Assembly (NCBI GenBank): GCA_964017185.1
Contig: OZ024876.1
Span: forward strand, 17,310,226-17,374,225
Source of the DNA: Rugalucina vietnamica
Lineage: Eukaryota; Mollusca; Bivalvia; Lucinida; Lucinidae
Reading direction: 5' to 3'
Length of the DNA stretch: 64,000 bases
The notes below the pieces were generated by a model. The model searched no databases and was not told the origin of the DNA. It was given only the letters and a program-made list of their open reading frames with translations. Positions 34,283 through 44,320 of this stretch are shown piece by piece. The position numbers were made by a program, and so were the translations under genes. The stretch's first letter is position 1; each line of letters begins with the position of its first letter.

Positions 34283-37200
34283 AAAGGTGCACGAAAATTC
34301 AACTTGAAATTGGTCAGCCTGAAAATGCATTCTGGCAGATGTAAGTAGTGCGGGATATAAACGTGTTTGCAAGGTCATGTGTGGCTAATTTTCAACAGAA
34401 TCTCTGTTTTCGTGAAAATTCAAATTTTAGAAGAAATATTCTATGGACTTCGAGAGGACATTTCTTGTTTCAAATTTCTTTTAGTTGGTAGATTCGATAC
34501 ATATTCTATCATAAAACAAATGAGACCGTCATTCTTGCAACTTGGGGATTGTCATTAAATTTAGGTCAAAGTCTGAGTGTTAAACACTCAGTCTGTCATA
34601 ATAATACTTTGATGCTTATCAAATTTTTGAGTAGTATATATTGACCTGGGATAGGGGCAGACAAACCCCTGGGGACCCCTGGAGACCATTTTTTTCAGAA
34701 TAATAAATCTTCAGACCATTTGCCCATTTCCTTCAAGTTTTTCCCTTCAAATGACATTTTGATATTTTTTTCCCTTTCAAATGTATGTGCGACCCATGTT
34801 GACCATGCCGTAAAATAGGTCGGGGACATCCCAGGGTCATGATTTATATTCTCTCCTTGATGCTTCGTGCCAAGTTTCAAAATCATATGCCTGCTGGGTC
34901 TGGAGAAGAAAAGAGTGTAAAAGTTTGTGCTATCTATTGCGGCCATCTTGGTCATGACCTTATAAACTTTTGTTCCCCCTTCCCAAGGAATACTATGGTA
35001 ATATACATTTTTATATTCCCGGGGTGGGGGGACCAGACCAGCCCCTGGGGTCTATTTTTTAAATCATAAATGATAGGCCCTCTGGTTCTGGAGAAGAATA
35101 TTTTTAAAGGTTTTTGATATCTATAGCCATGGTGGCCATCTTGGTCGTGTAACCTGGGTCATTTTATACAAACATTCGCCCCCTTCCTAAGGATGCTGCT
35201 AAGTTATTCGGCGCCCAGGGATCTCCATCGTCGGGCAGCTTACTGAATTTGTTGAGTCCTCGTTTTTGATTAATCAGGGTGATTATCACGATTTATTCGT
35301 TTGTCCTTGATGATTCATTGAATAGTTAGACATTCACAACGAGGAACAAACAACTAACTGAATGTTCTGAACCACTGCGGAAGATGAGGGTTAGATTAGC
35401 CGCCTATTAAATCGGTTTAAGCCCCCCAGTAATTTTACATTAATGGTCGTTCCAAGGCGATACTTCTGTTGCGGTTCTAATTGTTTTGTGTTTTGTAGTC
35501 TATTTGTGTGCTGTTTGAGCAGTATGTACGTTTTCATATTTTAAGTTCCTTTCGGGTAACTTAGTGGCCGACTATTGGGGAATAGCTGATCACTCGGCTT
35601 ACGATATGTTTTCTTGGTATAAGTACCTAAGTGTCATTTTGGTCTTTTCCCACCCTCGGTTTATGGAGAGGGAATATTTTTCTGATTGCGCCATTTCCAG
35701 ACCATTGCCTACTTGTACCTTTGATTGGCCAATCGGTTTCTGATGGACGGACGGATGGCCGGAGCATGGGCATCTTATAAGCTCACCTTTTGAGCCTTCG
35801 GCTCAGGTGAGCTAAAATGTAATATGATTATTATTGTATCTAAAAGTACAAATGCTAACACAAAGAATGATTTCTCAAAATGACTATATTATTGTGATAA
35901 TCAGTGACTAACCAGTAGCATGATTTGTGGAGCAACAACCCCTCCCGCTCTTGTCCAAAATGCACAACTACCAAGCCCAATATTCCTGCAAAAATACAGC
36001 GTGGCATAGTTAATACATATATTTATGACAAAAAAAATAAGAGCGGGACAAACTATCCGTACAAAAACATTTTAAATCAAATTTCATACCACAAAATATC
36101 TCTTTCCATTTCATTTCTTTTCAGACATTAAATTAAAACAGTTAAAAACGCAAGTCATATTGTCTTTAACCGAGTCATTCATTATGAAAACATGTCCGTG
36201 AAATGTATACCCCTTATACCCCACTTTTTATATAGTAAAACTGGGGTATACAGGGTTATACCTATTTTTTTTATTTTTGCTTCAAAGCATAGATTGTGGG
36301 TACTCGTTAGAACCGCCTCACCGAGGCGGTTCTGACGTCAACCCACAATCTATGCTTTGAGCCAAAATAAGAAAAATATAAAAAAATCTACTGAAAATTT
36401 TCATTTTTTACAACTTTAAAAATCTCTGTATATTGCATGGGCGTGTATTCGTAATGACATCGGATATTAGAAAATTGTGATACTTGCCTGATGACAGTCG
36501 GGTAAAGCTCTGTAGTGTAGAGAAAAATGATACAAAACAATCCTCCCATTCCAAATCTACCAGCGATCGCAAAACCAGTGGAAATCATTTTATCTGGATT
36601 TATAAAACAACACATTTATGGTTGATAGTAGCATAGAGTGTAAACATATATACAGCTGTACACGTGCTCACTTTAAGGAAGGCCTCACTGACAGATTTCA
36701 AACCATCAACAACGTGTCTGACACCGTGTATGACATTACTGACACCACATACTGTAGATCTTTCCATTTTTAAAAGTGAGCCTGGCGTAAGAAAACCAAT
36801 AATTTGGATTCCGACAGGGTCCGATACAAACTGGGCTGTACAGTCACAGAAGATGGTTAGACTGAGGCTGGACATTTTAAATTTAGAAAGTAGAGGAAAT
36901 GTACTATCCGTGTAGCGAAAACAAAGGCGCTGATCAGCTTCGCAGTTACTGCAAAGCTGATCTGCGCCTTTGTTTTCGCCTATGCAGATTGTTGGTTTTC
37001 CCATGCGGCGGCTAAAGTTATAAATAGATGTATACATTCATATTATTCCAACTCGGTTGTTGCTGGACCTCTTTAAATGCTCTTTCCCGCCTGACATAAA
37101 GCGGATTCTACAGTCGCGGTGGTGAAATGGATAGCGTATTTGCTTAGCAATGTAGAGGTTGCGGGTTCGAATAACGGCGAGTACACATGCCTGTCATGTT

Positions 37201-40200
37201 GGTGACAAATGTTCACCTTGACGTAATAAAGGCAAGCCGCCCATAGGGTGTAACATTGAAGAAAAAATAATGATTATTTATTAACAACTATATTATGTTC
37301 AGTCTTTTTTTATCTTTTTCAGATGCTTGGCGATGTAAACATTATGATTTCAGAAATGTTATGTCCTCTAGACTTCGAATGAGCCGCTCCATGAGAAAAC
37401 CAACATTATGCATTAAATGCGAAAACAAAGTCACAACACTTTTGTTTTCGCTGCACTAATAGTACTTTCTAAATCCGAAATATTCAGCCTCTAGTCATAT
37501 TATGTGCTTGTACAGCTCGGTTTGCGTCGGACCTGTTCGAATTTTCCACGCAGCTCAAATATATATTATTGCTCTACCTGCATCAGTTTGAAGTAAAATA
37601 CCGGCAGTAATGCAGCTCCCAGATGCCAGAAAGAAGTTGAATATCAGCGGTTTCTTTCTTCCAAAGCTGTAGAAAAATGAAATATTAACGAAGTTCACAA
37701 AAACTTATTGAAATATCGAAATGTTAACAACACTTATGGTGATAAAGACAACATCAACGAGAGGTGGACAGAATAACCAGGCAAAGATAAACTTTACACT
37801 AACTGAAATAAGATTGAATCGGAATGGATTGGCAATACATCATATTAGACATAGTCAAGTACTACAGCCATGGGCAGGACGCCACAGATAACACAGTCCC
37901 GTCTGGGGTTATTTATTTTGCATTGAAAAATGAAATAAAAAAAATCAAAATCACTGCTGAAGTCCCTCCCGATGACAGTGGAATTACAAAATGATAATGA
38001 CTGAAAAATCCATTCGTCCCAGCTGGTTTTTAAATATACTTACAGTTTAGTGACCGGTAAAACCAGCGCATATGCGACAGTTTCTACTGCACCACCGATG
38101 AAAAAGTTGAGATATTTGTTCCCTGCCAGCCCAGTCATCAGCCAGGTAAGGCCATAGTATGCCACAGATATGGCAAACCTGAAACAATCAAACGTTTCTC
38201 ATTTGTAGTTTTCCATTACGAAAAATTGCCTATGCATTAATTAAACAGAGATTTTTTAGCTTAAAAAAAAGAAGAAAATTGTTTAGCTGTAAAATTTTAA
38301 TATTTTTCTTATTTTTGCTCAAAACATAGATTGTGGTTACACGTTAGAACCGCCTCGGGGAGGCGGATCTAACGAGTACCCACAATCTATGTTTTGGGGC
38401 AAAAATAAGAAAAATAGATATACCCCTGCATACAACAGTTTCGCTGTATAAAGTGGGGTTCAGGGGGTATGCATTTCAGGGACATGTTTGATGTACTTCG
38501 TACTCCAAACAATCAATTACTGACCATATCTATGCGGCGCTGTTATTAGGTTTGGGCTCTTGATTGGAAACGTGTATAGCGGTTGGAACCTACCTTTTGA
38601 GCCGACGCATCAGAAAACCAACAAACTGTGCGTAACTGCACAGCTGATCAGCACCTTTGTTTCCGGTTTTCGGATAGTATGTCCCTCTTCTTCTTAAATC
38701 CGAATTCAAGCTTCTAGCATTCTACTATAACTGCACTGGCCGGTTTGTGTCGGACCTGTTCGGAAACCACATGATTGTTTTTCTCATTAGCCGGACGGCT
38801 CATTAAATTCGACAATGATTTCCAAACATACAAATGTACTTATCCGTATATATTGGTGTTACATGTCTACCGGCATTTCTTAAAACGTTTTAAGACTTAT
38901 ATTTACATTTTCAGTGCAATTGCTATAGATGAAAGTGTCTTTTCTTTGGGGGGGGGGGAGTTTCTTCATTTTCCCGAAAAACATAATGTCACGTGATCAA
39001 AAGTACACGAATATGGGCGGAGCGACGTCAAAATCAGCCAGTGATATTGTTTGTTTACTCTTGTGGGTGTGGCGTTGGTGGCAAATCGCCATGACGTAAG
39101 GCACGAAAATTTGACTTTTTGGCTGTTCCAAAATTCTGCTAAGTTTGATTTAATGTCAAATAACTGAAAATTACTGATTATATATGCAAATACAAGTCTA
39201 TAAAAATCATTATAATACTTGATCGATAATATAAAATGTAAATATAAGTATCGGAATTCAGATTTTTAGCTTTCACTGGATGAAAAGAAAAACATAGGTT
39301 GTTTAAAAGTCTCTTCACTGACAATAAAACAGCCTAATGTGTTTCACCATACCGTGAAAGCTGTAAATCTAAATTTCAATCCTTAATTGAAGAATTGTAG
39401 CTTCAGTAACTGTAGACATCAAGCTATATTTCAAGCTTCTAGCCTTCTTCTGTGACAATATAGACCGGTCTATGTCGGACCTGGTCGGAAACCTAAATTG
39501 CTGATTTTCTCATGTGAAGACTCACTGTATCATCTTACCAAAGGTAGAACAGAACGAGGCTTCTTCGTCTTAAGTTTGGTGTCTTTACAAGATGTATGAA
39601 TGAATACTTGGTGCCTTCATCTTCGTCACTCGACGCTTTGCGTATTTCTTGCCACCTGTCACTTGGAAATGATATTCTGTTAGTCGCTGTTACTTTGTTT
39701 AATAGTGTTTCAGCTCTATCCAGTTGTTTTGATGAAATTAACCATCTTAAGGACTCAGGAAGTACACTGAAATAATTCATAGGGTATAACTAGGAATTAA
39801 AATACTTATTCTAGTTTACTTTATTCAGTTTGTTTATTATTCATTAATATTTGAGCCGCCCCGTGGGAAAACCAACAATGTGGTTTCCGAACAGGTCCGA
39901 CACAAACCGACCTGTACAAGCACAGAAAGAAGCTAGAAGCTTGAAACTTTGGATTTAAGTAGAGGAGGAATTGTACTGTCCGAGTAGCGAAAACAAAGGC
40001 GCTGATCAGCTTCGCGGTTACCGCGAAGCTGATCTGCGTCTTTGTTTTCGCCTATGCAGATTGTTGGTTTTCTCACGAGGCGGCTCAATTTTATTAATTA
40101 CTGATCGATGTCTAATAGACGAAATCCATTGAATACAATTTATATTATCTTGTTACCTTCACTACCTATCTTTCCATCCATCTGATTGGATTAAAAATAA

Positions 40201-43082
40201 GATTTTATAACTTCATTTCAACGAAAGCAAAATGTGCTAAGACGAAAGGTAACGCCCTTGTTCACATCATGGAGTGCACTAGTAAGTGCACTAATCACTA
40301 TCAAACATTGCAAGTAAAGTGCACTTCGTCGTGCACACCAAGTGCACTTACTGTTATGTTACCTTTCGCCTTGGCACTACTGTAATCTTACTTTCCGGGT
40401 AAATATGCTTACCTATATCAAAATGGTATGTAAATTGTTAAAGTGCAGGAACTAAAACCCAAAGATATATATTAGCTAACATTTCGCGTGTAAAGAGCAG
40501 AGGGCGTATTGACAAAATATCTCGACCTTTAGGTCTGTGTGCAACAACTTACCAAATATACCAGAAAACCAAGATGCTTGGAAGAGATATTGCCAGCTGT
40601 ATGTATCTCCATGACTTTATCAAGTATGCTAATGCTGGTATGACCATTACTCCTGTTCCCCAGACTAACTCCATGAATACTGCAGCATGGGGTCGATGTC
40701 TCGGCTGAAACATCTCCATTGCCATCGTGTAGGTCGTGGACTGTAAACCCTGAAGAGCACAAACAACACCGTTATCAATGATGCAGCCAGGAACTAATAG
40801 CTGCGTGTCATTGTTACAATAAAGAAGTAATACAATAACAATTCGCAGTCTTGGGTTGTATCGAATGTGTCAGTCATTATAATTTGCATTGGGTAATGAC
40901 ATGGGTGACATTAACTATGCTCGAAAGTAAGCAATGATCAGGAAATGGCACAAACAGAACGAACGCCTGACTCTCATATGTAAACACTACTTTGAGACAA
41001 CAGTTATTGGTATAGACAAAGACTAGTTCTTCCTGTCGGTGTAATGCGATACCACTATGTTATGGGGTGGAACAATGTATTGTAGCGAAGTGCAGACTAC
41101 GAGGGCGATCCAAGAAGTAATGCGAACTAATGTGTAATTTCTTTCACCATTGCCATTTTTAAGATGGTTTACATCACAATAATGATGCATTATCGATTTT
41201 TCCAGATCCGATTACTATTTTGACTGAATCACATAGCAACCCTCGTTGCCTAGCAACAGGAGAATGCAAGGTAAACGACCTTGGCCACGGTTAAAATAGA
41301 TTTTATTAATGTAATGAAATGTCATAATTTAAAGCATAATTACGTTAATAATCGTTTTATTCCAAAGTACAATAATCCCTTTAATAAAGTTACTATACAT
41401 ACCTTGATGAGTTGAACGTGGCACAAATTATTGAGGTTCGGCTATCTGTACCCCCTAGAATTTGAGTCAATTTTTGTCTCTCTAAATCTCTACATTTTCA
41501 TCAACGCCCCTTCTACTTAACCAAAAAGATAAAATTCCATACAATATTTATTTTTTGAATACAAATTCTTCGTTGTGATAGGCTGTGGGCATAAATGTCC
41601 ATATTTACATACTTATCTGTGTCAAATATACGCATGAATTATGGGTATTTGTCGTACTTGGTCGAAATTGTGATATTTTTGTCAGATGCCGTTGCTAGGC
41701 AACATAGAATAGTCCCTGCTGATCTTTGCATTTCGTTCTCTCTATCATTCAAAAACATAAGGCATATATAACACAACGAATATGATTTGTGTGTATATAA
41801 ATGTCAATTTGATAAATTGGAGCACAAAATCTTTCCCAGTACACCAAACAAAAATAACATTTTCAGTCAATTTAGCGTCCATGTCGACTTCGGGTCGACA
41901 AATCAAATAATTCTTATATCTCAACTGGTCATCTGAACTTCATGATATTACACCTAATTACTGCACATATATGCACGTGTAAACATGCCAAATTATTTAA
42001 ATGTATTTGCATTTGTTACTAAAAATATAGTTGTGTTCGCATTACTTCTTGGATCACCCACGTACATGTGGCCAGCTGAGCGATCTTGCCCAAACACATT
42101 GATTAACAAAGTGGCATGTTAACCTACAGTCGATTCGGTAATTAAAAACCTGTGCTATATTACCTGCATGAACATCCCCTGTATAAATCTGAGAGTAGCG
42201 AACAGCCAGAACCACGGTACAAACGATATACCAACTCCCACAGCGACTGGCAGCAGCAGGCAGGACATCATCACAGGGTGTCGACCAAATACATCTGCAA
42301 GGTGACCAAATAATACCCCTCCAACCATTACACCGCAAAAGTAGATGGTGGTGGACAGGGCTGAGAGATACTTCTGGTCACAAACTAGGTCCCACTGGAA
42401 TACAGTTTAGAAATGTTAAAGCAATGATCAGGAAATAAACGACCACCCTAGCACTGGGATGGCATGATTTACGCATACTTAAACAGTGTAGTAAATACGC
42501 CATACCAATCCTGAAAAGCGGGCGATTGTTAAAGGTAAAAGTAGGCAATGATCAGGAAATTGCGCAATCAGAACGAAATTCCCACTCAAAAAACCGAGGT
42601 GGGAAAACCTAAATTGACAATGAGGTACTAATACAAACAGAACAAATCGTAAGCCGAGTGAGCAGCTATTTACTCAGTTACCCGGGCTTCCCTAAATATA
42701 TGAAAATATACATAAGAATTGCTAACAGAACAAATATTCAACACCAAAATGTTAAGGCATCTGGCTATTATTCCATGCTGCCTGATTTCTAATTGAGTGG
42801 ATTTCTTATATTTTAGACGTTATTTTTAGTGAAAACGCTAACGTCATTACAACATCAAAATGAAAAATGCGACCCAAGCTAATTTTTGGTGTATCATTAT
42901 TTTTTGTACAGTATCATTAAATACGTCGTTTAAGTATATATCCATATTTCGAACTCCGTATTTATGAAATGAGTTAAGTTTGCCTAATAATCACAGTGAA
43001 CCACCGTTGTCGGATACACAAGGTCTGTTGTTACTGGTTCAGTTCACGTAACAAATTAATAACTCTCTAAATTCTTGAATCA

Positions 43083-43124
<42 letters not shown>

Positions 43125-43521
43125 GTGATGATGGTGGTGATGGTGATGATAACTATGATGATGATGATGATGATGATGATGATGGTGATGGTGATGGTGA
43201 CGATGGTGATGGTGATGATGATGATGATGATGATGATGACCGACCCCGATAGCTCAAGTGGTAGAGCGCCCGCTTCGGGATCGGGAGGTCGCAGGTTCGA
43301 TCCTCGGCCGCGCCATACCAAAGGCGTAAAAAATGGTACTGGTAGCTCCCTTGTTGATGCTCGCAATAAAAGGGTAGTTCCAGGAAGATACAAGAAGGCA
43401 GGTAAGTATCTGTTAAGGATATTTGTTATGTCGCATAATAGCTCATGAGCTGATGTTGTCTGTTAAAAACGCGACGTTAAATAAAGCTTCTTTATCTATC
43501 TTTATCTTATCTTTATCTTTG

Positions 43522-43556
<35 letters not shown>

Positions 43557-43967
43557 GTGATGGTGATGATGGTGGTGATGGTGATGAAATAATGCGAACA
43601 TATAACTAACCTCAGTGACAATTGACGTTTCTCTGTCTTCTTTCGTATACACAAATCTTGCGTTATCATTGCCCAAATTACAGGACACACTCATATTCTT
43701 CCCAGACCGTAGGGCGTAGGTAGCGTCGCATGTTTCGTGTTTAGAGACCAGCACAGTGTCGTAACTGGACTGATTCCAGCTGGCGTCAGAAGCAATCATA
43801 TTGTCGTAGTACTCCGAATGGCACATGTGAGGTGGTCTTGTCCCATAAAACGCCATGATAACGTGGTTAAACACAACGGGAAAGTAATTCAAGCACAGCA
43901 GTATGAAGACGCGAGTCTGGAAACGCCCTGGGGCACCGATCTCTGCAAATAACCTTTCCAAATTCAT
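31511..43967 (-). CDS. SLC22-family organic cation/carnitine-type transporter (9 exons)
   Basis: A complete gene, read from nine coding exons joined at 43967-43611, 42394-42164, 40749-40553, 39766-39539, 38178-38044, 37666-37578, 36593-36488, 35985-35913 and 31732-31511. The sum is 1638 nt, 545 residues plus stop, the usual SLC22 length, with all phases agreeing. Residues 1-41 carry the first helix. Residues 42-119 form the large extracellular loop, with NQS (65) and NMS (91) glycosylation sequons. WDLVCD is at 120, GRHPV at 157, LPESLRWL at 264-271, FGRKKPL at 384-390, ELYPTVIRNIGLG at 441-453 and a last helix at about 481-500. Family members sit in the plasma membrane and move organic cations, anions, zwitterions or carnitine. 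Substrate cannot be read from sequence. All introns are GT-AG except intron 7 (GC-AG). The ATG at 43967 suits the SLC22 N-terminus. Promoter not located. Confidence 0.93.
31795..31890. mobile_element. GCCTCGGCGAGGC-type foldback MITE, left half (intron 8)
   Basis: Has TTTTGCTCAAAACATTG, GGGTACTCATTAGAACCGCC and the decayed core CTCACCGAGGCAG. The right half is missing and a GGTCA-rich element starts at once. Confidence 0.75.
31895..32350 (+). mobile_element. GGTCA-rich element, head part only (intron 8)
   Basis: Head GCCAGAGGACCAATGGTGC, then CCAAGTTTTGATGAAATTGG and GCAGCCATCTTCGTCATGTG. The hairpin tail is absent. Confidence 0.7.
32641..34222 (+). mobile_element. GGTCA-rich element, end-to-end copy (intron 8)
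   Basis: Head AACCAGAGGACCAATGGTCC; tail TGAGCCTTCGGCTCAGGTGA. The middle holds two further modules with TTGCCATAGCAACCAGA and TTATAAGTCTATGG that are absent from the short copies. An (ACGGACG)n-like run precedes the tail and (AAT)n plus poly(A) follows it. Confidence 0.75.
34223..34281. repeat. (AAT)n and poly(A) tract
   Basis: Seven AAT units followed by about 34 A residues, directly after the element tail. Confidence 0.9.
34640..35816 (+). mobile_element. GGTCA-rich element with nested Penelope end (intron 8)
   Basis: Modules GACCTGGGATAGGGGCAG, CGTGCCAAGTTTCAAAATC and GCCATCTTGGTCATGACC lead to the tail TGAGCCTTCGGCTCAGGTGA at 35792-35811. The Penelope fragment at 35200-35722 interrupts it between AAGGATGCTGC and GATTGGCCAATCGG. 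Confidence 0.7.
35200..35722 (+). mobile_element. 5'-truncated Penelope-like fragment (intron 8)
   Basis: Starts AAGTTATTCGGCGCCCAGGG and ends CCTACTTGTACCTTT. It sits less than 200 bp from exon 8, on the opposite strand to the gene. Confidence 0.85.
35913..35985 (-). CDS. SLC22-like exon 8 (residues 448-472)
   Basis: A 73-base exon found by matching phase and motif. Acceptor TTGCAG, then NIGLGSCAFWTRAGGVVAPQ, the conserved SLC22 stretch after ELYPT. Donor GTTAGT, phase 0. Confidence 0.92.
36185..36440. mobile_element. GCCTCGGCGAGGC-type foldback MITE (intron 7)
   Basis: Palindrome centre GAACCGCCTCACCGAGGCGGT, flanked by CATAGATTGTGGGTACTCG and ACCCACAATCTATG. Subterminal text GTCCGTGAAATGTATACCCC and CTGTATATTGCATGGGCGTG marks the ends. 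It stops about 50 bp short of exon 7. Confidence 0.9.
36488..36593 (-). CDS. SLC22-like exon 7 (residues 413-448), GC donor
   Basis: Acceptor AATCCAG. Encodes DKMISTGFAIAGRFGMGGLF (helix 10) and YTTELYPTVIR. The donor reads AG|GCAAGT, the classic GC-AG donor consensus. Use of GC here is forced by the phase-2 arginine codon completed by exon 8; the GT three bases downstream would break the frame with exon 8. Confidence 0.92.
36785..37015 (-). mobile_element. CCAACAAT-type MITE (intron 6)
   Basis: GTAAGAAAACCAATAATTTG at one end and GTTGGTTTTCCCATGCGGCG at the other. The centre GATCAGCTTCGCAG and CTGCAAAGCTGATCTGCG forms a hairpin. Confidence 0.85.
37113..37255 (+). mobile_element. tRNA-derived SINE (intron 6)
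   Basis: A box-A-like TGGTGAAATGGATAGCG and box-B-like GCGGGTTCGAATA lie 35-40 bp apart, followed by a body ending AAGCCGCCCATAGGG. The cloverleaf is poor, so it is a SINE head rather than a tRNA gene. Confidence 0.6.
37381..37560 (-). mobile_element. CCAACAAT-type MITE, shortened (intron 6)
   Basis: GAGCCGCTCCATGAGAAAACC, then ACTTTTGTTTTCGCTGCAC and CGGTTTGCGTCGGACCTG. The central hairpin is deleted. Confidence 0.75.
37578..37666 (-). CDS. SLC22-like exon 6 (residues 383-413, both split)
   Basis: Acceptor CTACAG. Encodes LFGRKKPLIFNFFLASGSCI, the second MFS GRKK-type loop leading into helix 9. Donor GTAGAG, phase 1. Confidence 0.93.
38044..38178 (-). CDS. SLC22-like exon 5 (residues 338-383, both split)
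   Basis: Acceptor TTTCAG. Encodes WFAISVAYYGLTWLM (helix 7) and NFFIGGAVETVAYALVLP (helix 8), ending phase 2 before GTAAGT. Confidence 0.94.
38270..38490. mobile_element. GCCTCGGCGAGGC-type foldback MITE (intron 4)
   Basis: Centre GAACCGCCTCGGGGAGGCGG, flanked by CATAGATTGTGGTTACACG and CCCACAATCTATG; right arm GTATACCCCTG-type text and GGGGGTATGCATTTC. Confidence 0.88.
38600..38810 (-). mobile_element. CCAACAAT-type MITE (intron 4)
   Basis: GAGCCGACGCATCAGAAAACC through CGGTTTGTGTCGGACCTG to GATTGTTTTTCTCATTAGCC; the central palindrome is partly lost. Confidence 0.75.
39420..39530 (-). mobile_element. CCAACAAT-type MITE, 3' part (intron 4)
   Basis: CAAGCTTCTAGCCTTCTTCTG, CGGTCTATGTCGGACCTG and GATTTTCTCATGTGAAGAC match the family's right half. 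It ends about 10 bp from the exon 4 donor. Confidence 0.7.
39539..39766 (-). CDS. SLC22-like exon 4 (residues 262-338, both split)
   Basis: Acceptor TTTCAG, then VLPESLRWLISSKQLDRAE, the diagnostic SLC22 PESLRWL motif, and the large cytoplasmic loop with an acidic patch (SSDEDEG). Ends at LVLFYL with a phase-2 donor GTAAGA. Confidence 0.95.
39853..40087 (+). mobile_element. CCAACAAT-type MITE, best copy (intron 3)
   Basis: The ends GAGCCGCCCCGTGGGAAAACC and GGTTTTCTCACGAGGCGGCTC are inverted repeats. The centre GATCAGCTTCGCGGTTACC and its complement form a perfect hairpin (GCGCTGATCAGC...GCTGATCTGCG). About 235 bp, no coding. Confidence 0.88.
40234..40377. mobile_element. 144-bp MITE, GTGCNAAG...GGCAC ends (intron 3)
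   Basis: GTGCTAAGACGAAAGGTAAC and GTTACCTTTCGCCTTGGCAC are nearly perfect inverted ends. Several AAGTGCACTT and AGTGCACTA palindromes lie inside. Confidence 0.85.
40553..40749 (-). CDS. SLC22-like exon 3 (residues 197-262, split)
   Basis: Acceptor CTTCAG, then GLQSTTYTMAMEMFQPRHRP, matching the family's conserved cytoplasmic segment after helix 4. Helices 5 and 6 follow (ELVWGTGVMVIPALAYLI, LAISLPSILVFWYI). Donor GTAAGT; two bases of codon 262 remain. Confidence 0.95.
40927..40963 (-). mobile_element. Minimal Penelope-like 3' end (intron 2)
   Basis: GTAAGCAATGATCAGGAAATG and GCACAAACAGAACGAA match only the last ~37 bp of the family tail. A similar scrap (GCAATGATCAGGAAAT) lies at 42421-42436, just upstream of exon 2. 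Confidence 0.6.
41100..42062. mobile_element. Tc1/mariner-like non-autonomous transposon (intron 2)
   Basis: The TIRs CGAGGGCGATCCAAGAAGTA and TACTTCTTGGATCACCCACG match over 28 bp with two differences and are flanked by TA on both sides (41098-41099, 42063-42064). The end sequence (GAGGGNGATCCAANAAGTAATG) is typical of mariner relatives. No transposase frame is visible in 963 bp. Confidence 0.85.
42164..42394 (-). CDS. SLC22-like exon 2 (residues 120-196)
   Basis: Acceptor TTCCAG precedes WDLVCDQKYL. Helices 2-4 follow, with the MFS loop motif as GHLADVFGRHPV between helices 2 and 3. The donor is GTAATA, phase 0. Confidence 0.95.
42531..42755 (-). mobile_element. 5'-truncated Penelope-like fragment (intron 1)
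   Basis: AAAGGTAAAAGTAGGCAATG at the 3' end, then AAAAACCGAGGTGGGAAAAC, AAATCGTAAGCCGAGTGAGC and ATTCAACACCAAAATG. Truncated after about 225 bp. Confidence 0.85.
43083..43240. repeat. (ATG)n microsatellite, imperfect
   Basis: ATG/GTG units over about 158 bp, directly against a SINE head. Poly-methionine and poly-isoleucine frames are artefacts. Confidence 0.97.
43242..43510 (+). mobile_element. tRNA-derived SINE with ATG microsatellites on both sides
   Basis: Box A (TAGCTCAAGTGGTAGAG) and box B (GGTTCGATCC at 43294-43303) are good, and the anticodon loop TTCGGGA suggests a proline(CGG)-type tRNA ancestor. The acceptor ends do not pair. A body with CTCGCAATAAAAGGG, GCGACGTTAAATAAAGC and a (CTTTAT)n tail follows. 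It lies in intron 1 of the transporter. Confidence 0.85.
43521..43587. repeat. (GAT)n microsatellite beside the exon 1 donor
   Basis: About 20 GAT units, some as GGT. The array ends about 20 bp from the splice donor and reads as poly-histidine on the coding strand. Confidence 0.95.
43611..43967 (-). CDS. SLC22-like exon 1 (residues 1-119)
   Basis: Begins MNLERLFAEIGAPGRFQTRV, the SLC22-type N-terminus, then helix 1 (FILLCLNYFPVVFNHVIMAF). It encodes the long extracellular loop with cysteines 49, 80 and 96. It ends phase 0 at CACTGAG before a GTTAGT donor. A GAT microsatellite starts about 20 bp inside the intron. Confidence 0.92.
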
Positions 43968-44079
43968 GCTTAAAATACGGCAGGTAATTTCACCACACGA
44001 ATATAATAAAATGTAATATAAAACTGAATGGTTAAACAAAAATGCAGATGTTTTAGAAAAAATAAAAAGGTACATCGGG

Positions 44080-44320
44080 AACATGTCCATAAAAAGTATA
44101 ACCCTTGAACCCCAATATTATATAGTAAAAATGGGTAGAACGGGGGTTTACCTTTATTCTTATTTCTTTTTATCAAAAACATAGATTGTGGGCTTCGGTG
44201 AGGCGGTTCTAACGCGCATCCACAATCAATATTTAGATCAAATAATATTAAAAATATCTTCTTTTTTTTTCATTGATTTTTACAGCTAAAAATCTCTGTA
44301 TATTGCATGGCCATGTTTTC
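44080..44320. mobile_element. GCCTCGGCGAGGC-type foldback MITE, decayed core
   Basis: Left arm ATGTCCATAAAAAGTATAACCC; right arm CTGTATATTGCATGGCCATG. The core is reduced to one arm (GGTGAGGCGGTTCTAACGCG). It lies just upstream of the transporter start and could sit in its promoter or 5' UTR. Confidence 0.8.

Larger units (their letters stand above)
32390..34650. mobile_element. Inverted-repeat element split by a GGTCA-rich insert (intron 8)
   Basis: CAAAGTTTGATAAGCATCAA near 32400, AGTGTTAAACAC near 32445 and GGTCTCATTTG near 32512 are mirrored by AAATGAGACCGTC near 34518, GTGTTAAACAC near 34577 and TTGATGCTTATCAAATTTTTG near 34607. The arms are about 130-150 bp and flank the GGTCA-rich copy at 32641-34222. 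Confidence 0.65.

Noticed and set aside
37113-37180. A functional tRNA gene in intron 6
   Set aside because: Poor cloverleaf and a degenerate B box, with SINE-like sequence after it.
43242-43315. A tRNA-Pro(CGG) gene
   Set aside because: A and B boxes are good, but the acceptor ends do not pair and a SINE body follows; a tRNA-derived SINE fits better.
43443-44090. A long minus-strand open frame ending in a poly-histidine tract
   Set aside because: Only 43611-43967 is exon 1. The histidine run is a GAT microsatellite read past the GTTAGT donor.
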